Shown here: positions 16,088 through 24,271 of the stretch, piece after piece
How the letters are laid out: each line of letters begins with the position of its first letter
Position numbering within the stretch: the stretch's first letter is position 1
Assembly: GCA_029258495.1 (NCBI GenBank)
Contig: JARHYV010000130.1
Location: 1 to 46,093 of the forward strand
Origin: Faecousia sp.
GTDB taxonomy: Bacteria > Bacillota > Clostridia > Oscillospirales > Oscillospiraceae
Length of the DNA stretch: 46,093 nucleotides
Direction of reading: 5' to 3'
Made by a program: the position numbers and the translations under genes
Notes under the pieces: model-generated
The model's input: only the letters and a program-made list of their open reading frames with translations
Told to the model about the DNA's origin: nothing
The model's database searches: none

Positions 16088-16891
16088 TCACTGGGCTTTG
16101 GGTGTATCCGTCACCCGATCAAGCTGTTTCAGCGACCCTACCACCAGATAACGGGCATCCTGATATTCATAAGAGCAGGTGGACAGCAGCACAGAGTGTT
16201 CCACCGTGCTCAGATCCGTTTCGATGGGATATACCGACCGATCCTGCACATCCTCCAGGAATTTCCGATATGCGTCCTCGGAATAGGGGAACCGATAAAT
16301 ATCCGAGTCTGCATCCGTCTGGAGGACACCGATCACATCCACCCGATAGTCCGCATCCGGTGTGAGCAGGTACATGACCGGGTGTTCCTTGTAAAATTCC
16401 TCGCTCTGATACTCTGCAAGCACCGCAAACATGCTGTCGTTGTTCATATTGTGCCCGTAGATGATGCTGTTGTGATCCTTGAACTCCCCATCGCTGCGAT
16501 AGTCCATAAAGATCGAGCCGGAGTGATTGTAGTTGCCGTCGAGCATCCGGCGCAGGTAATAGTCGTTGTCCTGTGCCTGAACAATGGGATAATTCAGCGT
16601 GGTATCCGGGCAGTAGATCCATCCCACCACATCCTCATTCTCCTGAAGCAGTGCGTCAAAATCCACCTCAATGGGAGCCGTTTCCTTGGGAACCGAAGGC
16701 TCGGTGGCATCGGGAGCGGGCTTTTTTGTGTCGGACTGCTTGACAAATTTGTCTGTTGTCGCGGCATAGACCTTTTCCGCCTGAGAATACGCGCTGTAAA
16801 TGGAGTAGATCTGATAGCCGGAATAGCACATCACACCCAGACAGATCACCAACAGAACACTTCTTAAAAACTTTTTCATATCGTATTCCAT
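16088..16891 (-). CDS. Class B sortase
   Basis: A 267-residue membrane-anchored transpeptidase that links surface proteins to peptidoglycan. An N-terminal membrane helix (about residues 8-28) is followed by a linker and the class B catalytic domain: His147 in IIYGHNMN, Cys239 in LLSTCSYEY and Arg247 in DARYLVVG. The start at ATG 16891 has GGAGG 14 bases upstream, rather far; ATG 16879 is the alternative. It is a stand-alone gene, with promoter TTGTTA-18-TATAAT at 16928-16957. No canonical sorting-signal protein lies next to it; the IPDTAD protein at 4548-5189 is the only candidate substrate in this window. Confidence 0.9.
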   Translation of the reverse strand: MEYDMKKFLRSVLLVICLGVMCYSGYQIYSIYSAYSQAEKVYAATTDKFVKQSDTKKPAPDATEPSVPKETAPIEVDFDALLQENEDVVGWIYCPDTTLNYPIVQAQDNDYYLRRMLDGNYNHSGSIFMDYRSDGEFKDHNSIIYGHNMNNDSMFAVLAEYQSEEFYKEHPVMYLLTPDADYRVDVIGVLQTDADSDIYRFPYSEDAYRKFLEDVQDRSVYPIETDLSTVEHSVLLSTCSYEYQDARYLVVGSLKQLDRVTDTPKAQ

Positions 16892-16927
16892 CTTTCAGAC
16901 GGAAACCTCCTATTTGATTATAGCTGC

Positions 16928-16957
16928 ATTATATCACACCGCTGCGGAAAATAACAA
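16928..16957 (-). promoter_or_regulatory. Sortase gene promoter
   Basis: On the minus strand TTGTTA (16957-16952), 18 bp, perfect TATAAT (16933-16928). It is divergent from the thioredoxin gene, whose probable -10 is TATACT at 17004-17009 without a clear -35. Confidence 0.55.
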
Positions 16958-17040
16958 ATGAATTTATTGTGATTTTATCACGGAAGGGATCGGATCTCCG
17001 GGTTATACTAAAGGCACTTAAACGGAAGGAGCTATTGATT

Positions 17041-17364
17041 ATGGCTATCATGGAATTGAACAACGAACTGTTTCAGCAATCTGTAAATGAGGGCGAAAAG
17101 CCCGTTCTGGTGGACTTCTGGGCACCTTGGTGCGTCTACTGCCGCCGTATCGCTCCGGCATACGAGAAGATCGGCGATCAGTACTCCGATGACATCGTGG
17201 TTGCAAAGGTGAACATCGACGAAAATCCCGAGCTTGCCGCCAAGGAGCATATCGAGGTCATTCCCACACTGGTGCTCTACCACAAGGGTCAGGCTCTGGG
17301 CTCCATTGTGGCACCCGAGTCCAAGGCAGCCATTGAAGAATTCATCCAAGAGCATATGGGCTGA
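17041..17364 (+). CDS. trxA: Thioredoxin with a CVYC active site
   Basis: A 107-residue thioredoxin that reduces protein disulfides with electrons from the reductase encoded next to it. The fold is complete: LVDFWAPWC at residues 23-31, the redox pair Cys31/Cys34, VAKVNIDENP and the cis-proline region EVIPTLVLY. The redox motif is WCVYC instead of the usual WCGPC, which should shift the reduction potential and pKa. The start is at ATG 17041, nine bases after GGAAGGAG; the upstream in-frame extension is not thioredoxin-like. The reductase gene follows after 14 bp, so the two are co-transcribed. Confidence 0.93.
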   Translation: MAIMELNNELFQQSVNEGEKPVLVDFWAPWCVYCRRIAPAYEKIGDQYSDDIVVAKVNIDENPELAAKEHIEVIPTLVLYHKGQALGSIVAPESKAAIEEFIQEHMG

Positions 17365-17378
17365 GCCCGGGAGGATAT

Positions 17379-18305
17379 ATGGATCACATTTATGACATGA
17401 TCATCGTCGGCGGCGGGCCCGGCGGCTACACGGCGGCGCTGTACGCCGCCCGTGCAGGACTGGACACCCTGATCGTCGAGCGGCTCTCCGCCGGTGGTCA
17501 GATGGCTCTCACCGCTCAGATCGACAACTACCCCGGATTTGACGAGGGCGTAGACGGCTTTACTCTGGGGCAGAAGATGCAGGCAGGTGCCGAGCGTTTC
17601 GGCGCCAAGTCCGAGATGGCCGATGTGCTGAAACTGGATCTCAAATCCGAGATCAAGGTGGTGGAAACCTCCGAAGGCACCTTCTACGGCCGCACCGTCG
17701 CCATCTCCACCGGTGCCGCCCATCGGGAACTGGGTCTGCCCAACGAGCAGTCCCTCATCGGCAGAGGCGTCAACTACTGCGCCGCCTGTGACGGCATGTT
17801 CTATCGGGGCAAGACCGTCGTGGTGGTCGGCGGCGGAAACACCGCTGCCGCTGATGCGCTGCTGCTGTCCAGAGTGGCAAAGAAGGTCATCCTTGTCCAC
17901 CGTCGGGACACCATGCGCGCCACCAAGATCTACCACAAGCCCCTGTTGGAGGCAGAAAATGTGGAATTCCACTGGAACAGTGCCGTTTCCGAACTTTTGG
18001 CTGAGGAAAAGCTCTATGCCGTAAAACTTCGGGATGTGAACACCGGCGAAGAAACCGTGGTAGAAACCGACGGTATCTTCGTGAGCATCGGCAGAAAGCC
18101 CACCACCGCTCTGGTGGAAGGACAGCTGGAGCTGGATGCCGCAGGCTATATCGTCGCCGGAGAGTCCACCCAGACCAACATCCCCGGTGTATTTGCAGTG
18201 GGTGATGTGCGCACCAAGCAGGTTCGTCAGGTGGTGACTGCCGTTGCAGACGGCGCCGTTGCCGTGCATCAGGCGGAGGAATATCTAGCCAGTCTTCATG
18301 ACTAA
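17379..18305 (+). CDS. trxB: Thioredoxin-disulfide reductase
   Basis: A 308-residue low-molecular-weight flavoprotein that reduces thioredoxin with NADPH or a related donor. It has the N-terminal FAD motif GGGPGGYTAALYAARAG (from residue 11), the redox pair Cys134/Cys137 in YCAACDG, the nucleotide-binding GGGNTAAADALLL and the C-terminal FAD motif GVFAVGDVRTK. The usual active site is CATC; here it is CAAC. The arginine pair normally reading the NADPH 2'-phosphate appears as VHRRDTMRA, compatible with NADPH. Co-transcribed with the thioredoxin gene, whose active site is also altered. Followed by a terminator at 18325-18360. Confidence 0.94.
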   Translation: MDHIYDMIIVGGGPGGYTAALYAARAGLDTLIVERLSAGGQMALTAQIDNYPGFDEGVDGFTLGQKMQAGAERFGAKSEMADVLKLDLKSEIKVVETSEGTFYGRTVAISTGAAHRELGLPNEQSLIGRGVNYCAACDGMFYRGKTVVVVGGGNTAAADALLLSRVAKKVILVHRRDTMRATKIYHKPLLEAENVEFHWNSAVSELLAEEKLYAVKLRDVNTGEETVVETDGIFVSIGRKPTTALVEGQLELDAAGYIVAGESTQTNIPGVFAVGDVRTKQVRQVVTAVADGAVAVHQAEEYLASLHD

Positions 18306-18324
18306 ACTCATTTGTCTATAAAGG

Positions 18325-18360
18325 AACACCGTCCATCTTCCGATGGGCGGTGTTTCTTTT
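18325..18360 (+). terminator. trxA-trxB terminator
   Basis: A 13-bp stem (18325-18337 with 18342-18354, one G-T pair) with a TTCC loop is followed by TCTTTT. It lies between the convergent trxB and the small Cys-rich gene. Confidence 0.8.
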
Positions 18361-18380
18361 ACGGTCGGATGCCTCTGGCA

Positions 18381-18551
18381 TCAGCTTTGTTTCATTTCGT
18401 CGATGGCTTTGGCAATGGTGCAGTTTCCGTGGAATTTGCAGCTTTCATAGCAGCAGTCCACCTCCGTCACTTCCCCCTGCTCCACAGCCACCTCCACCAG
18501 TCGGCTTGCATCCAGCTGTCTGCAATATCCGGTCAGATATCTTTCTTCCAT
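18381..18551 (-). CDS. Small Cys-rich protein overlapping the amylase gene
   Basis: A 56-residue protein from ATG 18551 to the stop at 18381. It is preceded by GGAGGAG at four-base spacing, which lies inside the last codons of the GH13 gene (19-bp overlap in a different frame), the pattern of a coupled downstream gene. It has five cysteines: Cys10 and the cluster CCYESCKFHGNC at 33-44, suggesting a metal- or cluster-binding site, and is otherwise acidic. I do not recognise a named family. Its position suggests co-expression with carbohydrate-degrading enzymes, but no function can be stated. It ends near the trxB terminator. Confidence 0.62.
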   Translation of the reverse strand: MEERYLTGYCRQLDASRLVEVAVEQGEVTEVDCCYESCKFHGNCTIAKAIDEMKQS

Positions 18552-20392
18552 GGCTCCTCCACTACGCAGTATCCCATATGCCCCAGACGCACTCCGTCCC
18601 CGGCTACATCCAGAAGATTGTGCCCCAGCAGCACCCTGCCTGCCGGAATGTCCCAGTTGTCCGAGCTGCGGTTGATATAAATTTTCAGGGTCTTTCCCTG
18701 ATAACTTCTGGTAAAGCCCAGTTGAAGATTGGCGGCTCGGAAGAATTGGATGTCCCCCAATCTCAGCACCGGACTGTCCTTGCGGAGCCTGCCCAGACGG
18801 CGGTAGTGCTCGTGCAGCTGCTGCTCCTGTCTTCCCCATGGGAAGGTGCGCCTGCAAAAGGGATCTCCATAGCCTTCCATGCCGGCCTCGTCCCCATAGT
18901 AGATACTGGGTGCGCCGGGCAGCATGAATTGCAGGAAGGAGGCTGCCTGGAGCCGCTCCATGGCGGTGATCCACTGGCTCCTGCTCAGGCGGCGCGCCGC
19001 CTTCTCCTCCCGATCCCCGTCGAAATCATCCATCAGCGCCGTGAGGATCCGCGGGGTGTCGTGGGTGCCCAGTAAATTCATGGTGCATGCCATCACCTGC
19101 GGCGGATAATTCTCCACAATGCCCATGACCGTATCCTTCAAGCCCCGTCCATCGTCCATTTTTCTGAAAAAGTTGATGATCGCCCTTCGGAACGGGTAAT
19201 TCATGGGCGAATCCAGTTCGGCATCTACAAAATACCGCCTTCTGGTATCATAGGCGATTTTGTTGGAGGCATCCTCCCACACCTCGCCGATCAGCAGTGC
19301 CTGCGGATCGATCGCGCGGATCCTGTTTTTCAGCCGCAGGACAAACTCATCCGGCAGCTCGTCCACCACATCCAGTCGGAACCCGTCTGCCCCCAGTTTC
19401 ATCCAGTGGGCAACCACGCTGTCTTCCCCGTCGATCACATACTCCATAAAGCTCGGGGTCATCTTCTTTATGGTGGGCAGGGTATCAAAGCCCCACCAGC
19501 TGTGGTAGGAATCGGGGTAGTCGTAGAAGGTGTACCAGTCGTAAAAGGGCGACTGCTGGGACTGATACGCTCCCGTCCCGGGGAATGTCCCCTCTTTGTT
19601 GAAATACAGGCTGTTGGAGCCGGTGTGGGAATACACCCCGTCCAGAACCACCTTCATTCCCCGCTTGTGGGCTGCCTGACACAGGGCTGCAAAATCCGCC
19701 TCCGTCCCAAGCATGGGATCCGGGGTCTTGTAATCTCCTGTGTCGTAGCGGTGAGAGGAGAAGGATTTGCTGATGGGGTTGAGATAGAGGATCTCCACCC
19801 CGAGATCTGCCAGATAATCCAGTTTCTCGGTGATCCCCTGAAAATTTCCCCCGTAAAAATCGTTGTTCAGCACCTCGCCATCCTCCGTGGGCTGCCAGAA
19901 GACCTCCTCGTTCCAGTCCTTGTGGAGGATATACGGCTCCAGTTTTCCCGTCAGATCCACCTGTCCGGACTTGCAGAACCGATCCGGGAAGATCTGATAG
20001 ATCACAGCCCCCTTCGCCCAGTCCGGCGTGGTGAACTCAGCAGGGATGCAGCTGATCTGCCACAGATCCCCTGCCTCCATATTGGTATCGCTGCCCTGCC
20101 GGAACAGACGGAAACCTCCGTCCGGCTTGGAGATGTAGAAATAGTAAAAATACAGCCCCGGCTCATCAATGCACATATCGCCGGAATAGATCTCATATGC
20201 TCCATCCCTGCCCGAAAGCTCCAAGGGGAACTGTCTGCATGCCTCGCCGTTTTCCCTCTGGAGCAGGCACTGCACCTGCGTGGTGGGAACCGTGACCGGG
20301 ATCTTGATATGCAGTCGGCATCGCTGCCCCGGTGTCAGCGTACCGAAGGGGTCTTTATACTGCAACTGCTTGCTGTCGAACAGAATTCGCAT
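18533..20392 (-). CDS. GH13 alpha-amylase/neopullulanase-type enzyme
   Basis: A 619-residue cytoplasmic glycoside hydrolase (no signal peptide) that cleaves alpha-glucans or maltodextrins. An N-terminal beta domain (about residues 1-120) precedes the GH13 barrel with its four conserved regions: DGVYSHTG, DGFRLDVVDE with the nucleophile Asp, LIGEVWED with the acid/base Glu, and LGTHDTPRI. The pattern fits the cyclomaltodextrinase/neopullulanase/maltogenic-amylase group. The start at MRILFDSK (20392) has GGAG eight bases upstream. It is the gene after the glycogen synthase terminator, so it is probably transcribed by read-through or a promoter inside that gap, and it would return stored glycogen to glucose or maltose. 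Confidence 0.87.
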   Translation of the reverse strand: MRILFDSKQLQYKDPFGTLTPGQRCRLHIKIPVTVPTTQVQCLLQRENGEACRQFPLELSGRDGAYEIYSGDMCIDEPGLYFYYFYISKPDGGFRLFRQGSDTNMEAGDLWQISCIPAEFTTPDWAKGAVIYQIFPDRFCKSGQVDLTGKLEPYILHKDWNEEVFWQPTEDGEVLNNDFYGGNFQGITEKLDYLADLGVEILYLNPISKSFSSHRYDTGDYKTPDPMLGTEADFAALCQAAHKRGMKVVLDGVYSHTGSNSLYFNKEGTFPGTGAYQSQQSPFYDWYTFYDYPDSYHSWWGFDTLPTIKKMTPSFMEYVIDGEDSVVAHWMKLGADGFRLDVVDELPDEFVLRLKNRIRAIDPQALLIGEVWEDASNKIAYDTRRRYFVDAELDSPMNYPFRRAIINFFRKMDDGRGLKDTVMGIVENYPPQVMACTMNLLGTHDTPRILTALMDDFDGDREEKAARRLSRSQWITAMERLQAASFLQFMLPGAPSIYYGDEAGMEGYGDPFCRRTFPWGRQEQQLHEHYRRLGRLRKDSPVLRLGDIQFFRAANLQLGFTRSYQGKTLKIYINRSSDNWDIPAGRVLLGHNLLDVAGDGVRLGHMGYCVVEEPWKKDI

Positions 20393-20425
20393 CGCATGTT
20401 CTCCTAGGGTTTGTTGAAATTTTTC

Positions 20426-20466
20426 CAAAAAGACACCACAAAGGGTCTGTTTCCAGACCCTTTGTG
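20426..20466 (-). terminator. Terminator between glgA and the GH13 gene
   Basis: A perfect 13-bp stem (20437-20449 with 20454-20466). On the minus strand the loop reads GAAA and the stem is followed by GTGTCTTTTT. It would reduce expression of the amylase relative to glgA. Confidence 0.85.
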
Positions 20467-20474
20467 TATCTGTC

Positions 20475-21923
20475 TTATGATTTGCGGCACATGGTCTTGA
20501 ACAGCTCCATGTACTTGTCCGCAGGCACATCCCAGCTGAAATCCGTGGTCATGCCCCGATATTGCAGATTTTCAAATGCCGGACGATCCTGCTCATACAG
20601 TTTCAGGCACCGTTTCAGCGCCCACAGGAAATCGTCGCCGTTATAGCTCTGGAAACTGTATCCCAGACCGTTCAGACCGTGGTCATCCACTCCGGGAACC
20701 GTATCCTTCAGTCCTCCGGTGGCATGCACCACCGGCACCGTGCCATAGTGCATGGCATTCATCTGGCTCAGACCGCAGGGCTCGGATTTGGAGGGCATCA
20801 TATAGATATCGCCGCCGGCATACATCCGGGAGGCCAGTGCCAGATTAAAGGTGATCTTGGCGCAGACCCGATCGGGATACTCTGCCTCCAGCCCCCGGAA
20901 GAAACTCTCGTACTGGGCCTCGCCGGTGCCGAGAATGGCGATCTGGACAGTTTCCTCGTTGAGGAGTCTTCTTGCAATATAGCACAAAAGATCCAGTCCT
21001 TTGTGACCTGCAAGCCGGGTGACCATCACCAAAAGCGGCACATCCGGCTCCACCGGCAGTCCAAGCTCCGCCTGAAGAGATGCCTTGCACTTTGCCTTGC
21101 CTTCCCGGAAGGTGTCGGCATTGTAGTGGGCAGGCAGGGCAGGGTCTTTCTCAGGATTGAAGGTGTTCACATCGATGCCGTTGGTGATGCCGGTCAATTT
21201 CCACGCATTTCCGGCGATGACGCTGTCGAGTCCGTGGGAATAATAGGGGTACATCAGCTCCCGGGAATAGGTCTCGGACACCGTGGTGACCATGTCACAG
21301 GTTTCGATGGCCCCCTTCATCACATTCACCGAGCCATTCATATCCAGACAGCTGCGGTACGCCCACGGCAGCTGGAGCACATCGTCAAAGAAACCGGCAT
21401 CCGCCCATCCCTGATATTCGATGTTGTGGATGGTGTACATGCACTTGGTATCCGGGAACATGGGACGGTACACGGCCTTGAGATAGGTGGGAACCATGCC
21501 GCACTGCCAGTCGTTGCACTGGATCACATCAGGGATCAGTCCCATGGTGGACATGGCATCCAGACAGGCCTTGGAGAAGAAGGCAAACCGCTCGCCGTCG
21601 TCCCCTTCGCCGTAGATCGCACCCTCACGGGCGCCGAAATAGTACTCGCTGTCTATAAAATACACCGTGACACCGTCATGACGGTTGGTCTGGCGCAGGA
21701 CACCTGCATACTGTTTCCGCCAGCCCAGATGCACCTGGAATTCAGCCTCCAGAGCAACGGTATAGTTGGGATTTTCCTTGATCTTTTTGTAATAGGGCAG
21801 CATCAGGAATACCTGATTGCCCTCGATCCTGGAAAGCGCCGCAGGCAGCGCCTCCATCACATCCCCCAGACCGCCGGATTTTACATATGGTGCGCCTTCC
21901 GACGCTAAGATGGCAATTTTCAT
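20475..21923 (-). CDS. glgA: Glycogen synthase (ADP-glucose)
   Basis: A 482-residue GT5 glucosyltransferase that elongates glycogen with ADP-glucose. The N-terminus carries the substrate-binding KSGGLGDV motif within MKIAILASEGAPYV, and the C-terminal Rossmann domain has SEPCGLSQMNAMHYGTVP, the conserved donor-binding loop. Full length for the family. ATG 21923 overlaps the glgD stop as ATGA, so the two are coupled. It is last in the glgB-glgC-glgD-glgA operon, and its stop is nine bases before a strong terminator. Confidence 0.95.
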   Translation of the reverse strand: MKIAILASEGAPYVKSGGLGDVMEALPAALSRIEGNQVFLMLPYYKKIKENPNYTVALEAEFQVHLGWRKQYAGVLRQTNRHDGVTVYFIDSEYYFGAREGAIYGEGDDGERFAFFSKACLDAMSTMGLIPDVIQCNDWQCGMVPTYLKAVYRPMFPDTKCMYTIHNIEYQGWADAGFFDDVLQLPWAYRSCLDMNGSVNVMKGAIETCDMVTTVSETYSRELMYPYYSHGLDSVIAGNAWKLTGITNGIDVNTFNPEKDPALPAHYNADTFREGKAKCKASLQAELGLPVEPDVPLLVMVTRLAGHKGLDLLCYIARRLLNEETVQIAILGTGEAQYESFFRGLEAEYPDRVCAKITFNLALASRMYAGGDIYMMPSKSEPCGLSQMNAMHYGTVPVVHATGGLKDTVPGVDDHGLNGLGYSFQSYNGDDFLWALKRCLKLYEQDRPAFENLQYRGMTTDFSWDVPADKYMELFKTMCRKS

Positions 21924-23035
21924 ACCGTTTCGCCTCGTTTGATAATAATCGGGTTCTGAGGTGTGCCGATGAGCTTGGAGCCCGGGCGAACCGTGACATT
22001 TTTATCAAGGATCACACATTTCAGCTCGCTGTTTTCACCGACCACCGAGTCATTCATGATCAGGCAGTCCGACACATCCGAACCTGCTCCCAGAACCACC
22101 TGACGGAACAGGACGGAATGCTTTGCCGTGCCCTCCAGCAGGCAGCCATCCGCCACCACGCAGTTTTCGATGTGGGTATTCTCCCCGTAGTAGCTGGGAA
22201 CACGGTCGCGAACCTTGGTGTAGATGGGACGATCCCGGAACAGTCCGTCCCGCACATCCTTATCCAGCAGTGCAAGGTTTGCCTTGTAATACTCCTCCGT
22301 GGACTCCACAAACAGGGCGACCCCGTCGAATTCATAGACATTCACGCTGAGTTTCTTCTGCTGCCACAGGGGCAGGATCAGATCCCGCTCAAACCGGTAG
22401 CAGTTGCGGGCAACCAGATATTCCACATGCTCGATCAGCAGTTTCTTCTGGATGATGAACATCGCCATGGATGCATCGTATTCCTCCGATGCGGCATAAT
22501 CCACAGCCATATCCTCGATCTCGCCGTTTTCGTCCAGTTTAATGGCAAGATCCAGCTGTTTTTTTCCGTTTGCAATGCCTTTTTTGGCAATGATCGTCAT
22601 ATCTTTTCCGCTGGCGATATGGGCCTCCACTACCTTGTTGAGATCCATATTGCACAAGACCCCTGCATCGGACAGCACCACATAGCTGTCGTCAGAGCCT
22701 TTTTCCAGATAGCTCATGGCGGCATGGAGTGCCTCCATCTTGCCCCGGTAGCCGGAGGTCGCACTGAGGGAGAAGGGCGTCAGATACTCAAGTCCGCCGT
22801 CCTGCAGCTCCAGATCCCACTCCTCGCCGGAGCCGATGTGTGCCATCAAAGACTGGTAATTGTATCGGGAAATGATGCCGATGCGGCGAATATTGGCATT
22901 GGACATATTCGACAGGGTGAAATCGATCTGGCGGTAGCGGCCGCCGTAGGGAAGGCTCGCAATGGTGCGCTTGTTGGTCAGCTCGCCAAGGGAGCTGTCA
23001 TAGATATTGGCAAAAATAATTCCCTGAATGGTCAT
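21920..23035 (-). CDS. glgD: GlgD, non-catalytic ADP-glucose pyrophosphorylase subunit
   Basis: A 371-residue homologue of GlgC that forms a hetero-oligomer with it in Firmicutes and raises its activity. The nucleotidyltransferase fold is evident (LPYGGRYRQIDFTLSNMSNA), and the C-terminal left-handed beta-helix carries hexapeptide repeats. The catalytic phosphate-binding signature GGxGxRL is absent at the N-terminus, where FANIYDSSLGEL stands instead; this is the family's normal state. It begins 14 bp after glgC and overlaps glgA by four bases. Confidence 0.93.
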   Translation of the reverse strand: MTIQGIIFANIYDSSLGELTNKRTIASLPYGGRYRQIDFTLSNMSNANIRRIGIISRYNYQSLMAHIGSGEEWDLELQDGGLEYLTPFSLSATSGYRGKMEALHAAMSYLEKGSDDSYVVLSDAGVLCNMDLNKVVEAHIASGKDMTIIAKKGIANGKKQLDLAIKLDENGEIEDMAVDYAASEEYDASMAMFIIQKKLLIEHVEYLVARNCYRFERDLILPLWQQKKLSVNVYEFDGVALFVESTEEYYKANLALLDKDVRDGLFRDRPIYTKVRDRVPSYYGENTHIENCVVADGCLLEGTAKHSVLFRQVVLGAGSDVSDCLIMNDSVVGENSELKCVILDKNVTVRPGSKLIGTPQNPIIIKRGETV

Positions 23036-23049
23036 ATCCGCTTACCTCC

Positions 23050-24240
23050 TTATAGCATCTCGCCGGGCAGGAGCACTGAACCGGCAGCCACAACGGCATT
23101 CTTGTGGGTGACGCTGATCTTCTTCTTTTCGTCAGGGCCGAATGTTCCGCCCACCACGGCGCCGCGGCAGATCTGGGTGCCTTCACCGATGATGGCATGA
23201 CGGACAACGGCACCGGGGGCAATGGAAACACCGGGCATGATCACCGAGTCCTCCACCAGAGCCCCTTCGCCCACGGAGCATCCCACGGAAATGATGGAAT
23301 GGCGGACGGTGCCATAGACCTCAGAGCCCTCTGCAATAAAGCAGTTGACGGTCTTCGCAGCCTCATCTATGTAGGAAGAGGGCAGGGCGCTGTTTCGGGC
23401 ATAAATCTTGAATTTCTCGTCGCCGCGGATGTTGAATTCCGGTTCCCTGCCCAAAAGCTCCATATTGGCCTCCCACAGGGAGTCGATGGTGCCCACATCC
23501 TTCCAGTAGCCGTTGAAGGTATATGCCATCAGCTTGTGGCCGTCTGCAAGGAGCTTGGGGATGATGTTCTTGCCGAAGTCATTGGAGGAGGTGGGATCCT
23601 CTTCGTCGTTGATGAGTGCCTCGCGCAGGACTTTCCAGTTGAACACATAGATGCCCATGGAGGCATTGGTGGACTTGGGCTTGGCAGGCTTTTCCTCAAA
23701 TTCATAGATGGAGCAGTCCGGATTGGTGTTGAGGATGCCGAAACGGGATGCCTCTGCAAGGGGCACATCCCGGACGGCGATGGTGCACGATGCCTCGCTC
23801 TTTTCGTGATAGGCGATCATGGCTGCATAGTCCATCTTATAGATATGGTCGCCGGAAAGCACCACCACATAATCCGGATCGAACCGATCCACAAAATCGA
23901 TATTCTGGTAGATGGCATTGGCAGTGCCCTTGTACCAGCCGCTCTTTTTGTCGTGACGCTCATAGGGCGGCAGGATCTGGGCGCAGCTGTGGGTCTTGTT
24001 CAGACCCCAGGGCTGTCCGTTGCCGATGTATTCGTTCAATTCCAAAGGCTGATACTGGGTCAGGATGCCCACGGTATCGATGCCGGAGTTCACGCAGTTG
24101 CTCAGTGGGAAGTCGATGATGCGGTATTTGCCGCCAAAGGGTACCGCAGGTTTTGCGGTTTTCTCTGTAAGGACCTTCAGTCTGCTGCCCTGGCCGCCGG
24201 CCAGGAGCATTGCGATGCATCGCTTTTTATGGAAGTACAT
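23050..24240 (-). CDS. glgC: Glucose-1-phosphate adenylyltransferase catalytic subunit
   Basis: A 396-residue enzyme that makes ADP-glucose from glucose-1-phosphate and ATP, the committed step of bacterial glycogen synthesis. The signature LAGGQGSRL is followed by KPAVPFGGKYRIIDFPLSNC. The sugar-binding region has FEEKPAKPKS, and hexapeptide beta-helix repeats form the C-terminus. The start at ATG 24240 is set by GGAG eight bases upstream; an in-frame GTG two codons earlier is not spaced properly. It lies between glgB (31-bp gap) and glgD. Confidence 0.95.
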   Translation of the reverse strand: MYFHKKRCIAMLLAGGQGSRLKVLTEKTAKPAVPFGGKYRIIDFPLSNCVNSGIDTVGILTQYQPLELNEYIGNGQPWGLNKTHSCAQILPPYERHDKKSGWYKGTANAIYQNIDFVDRFDPDYVVVLSGDHIYKMDYAAMIAYHEKSEASCTIAVRDVPLAEASRFGILNTNPDCSIYEFEEKPAKPKSTNASMGIYVFNWKVLREALINDEEDPTSSNDFGKNIIPKLLADGHKLMAYTFNGYWKDVGTIDSLWEANMELLGREPEFNIRGDEKFKIYARNSALPSSYIDEAAKTVNCFIAEGSEVYGTVRHSIISVGCSVGEGALVEDSVIMPGVSIAPGAVVRHAIIGEGTQICRGAVVGGTFGPDEKKKISVTHKNAVVAAGSVLLPGEML

Positions 24241-24271
24241 GGTCACAGCTCCTTTGTTTGTTGTTTTTCAT

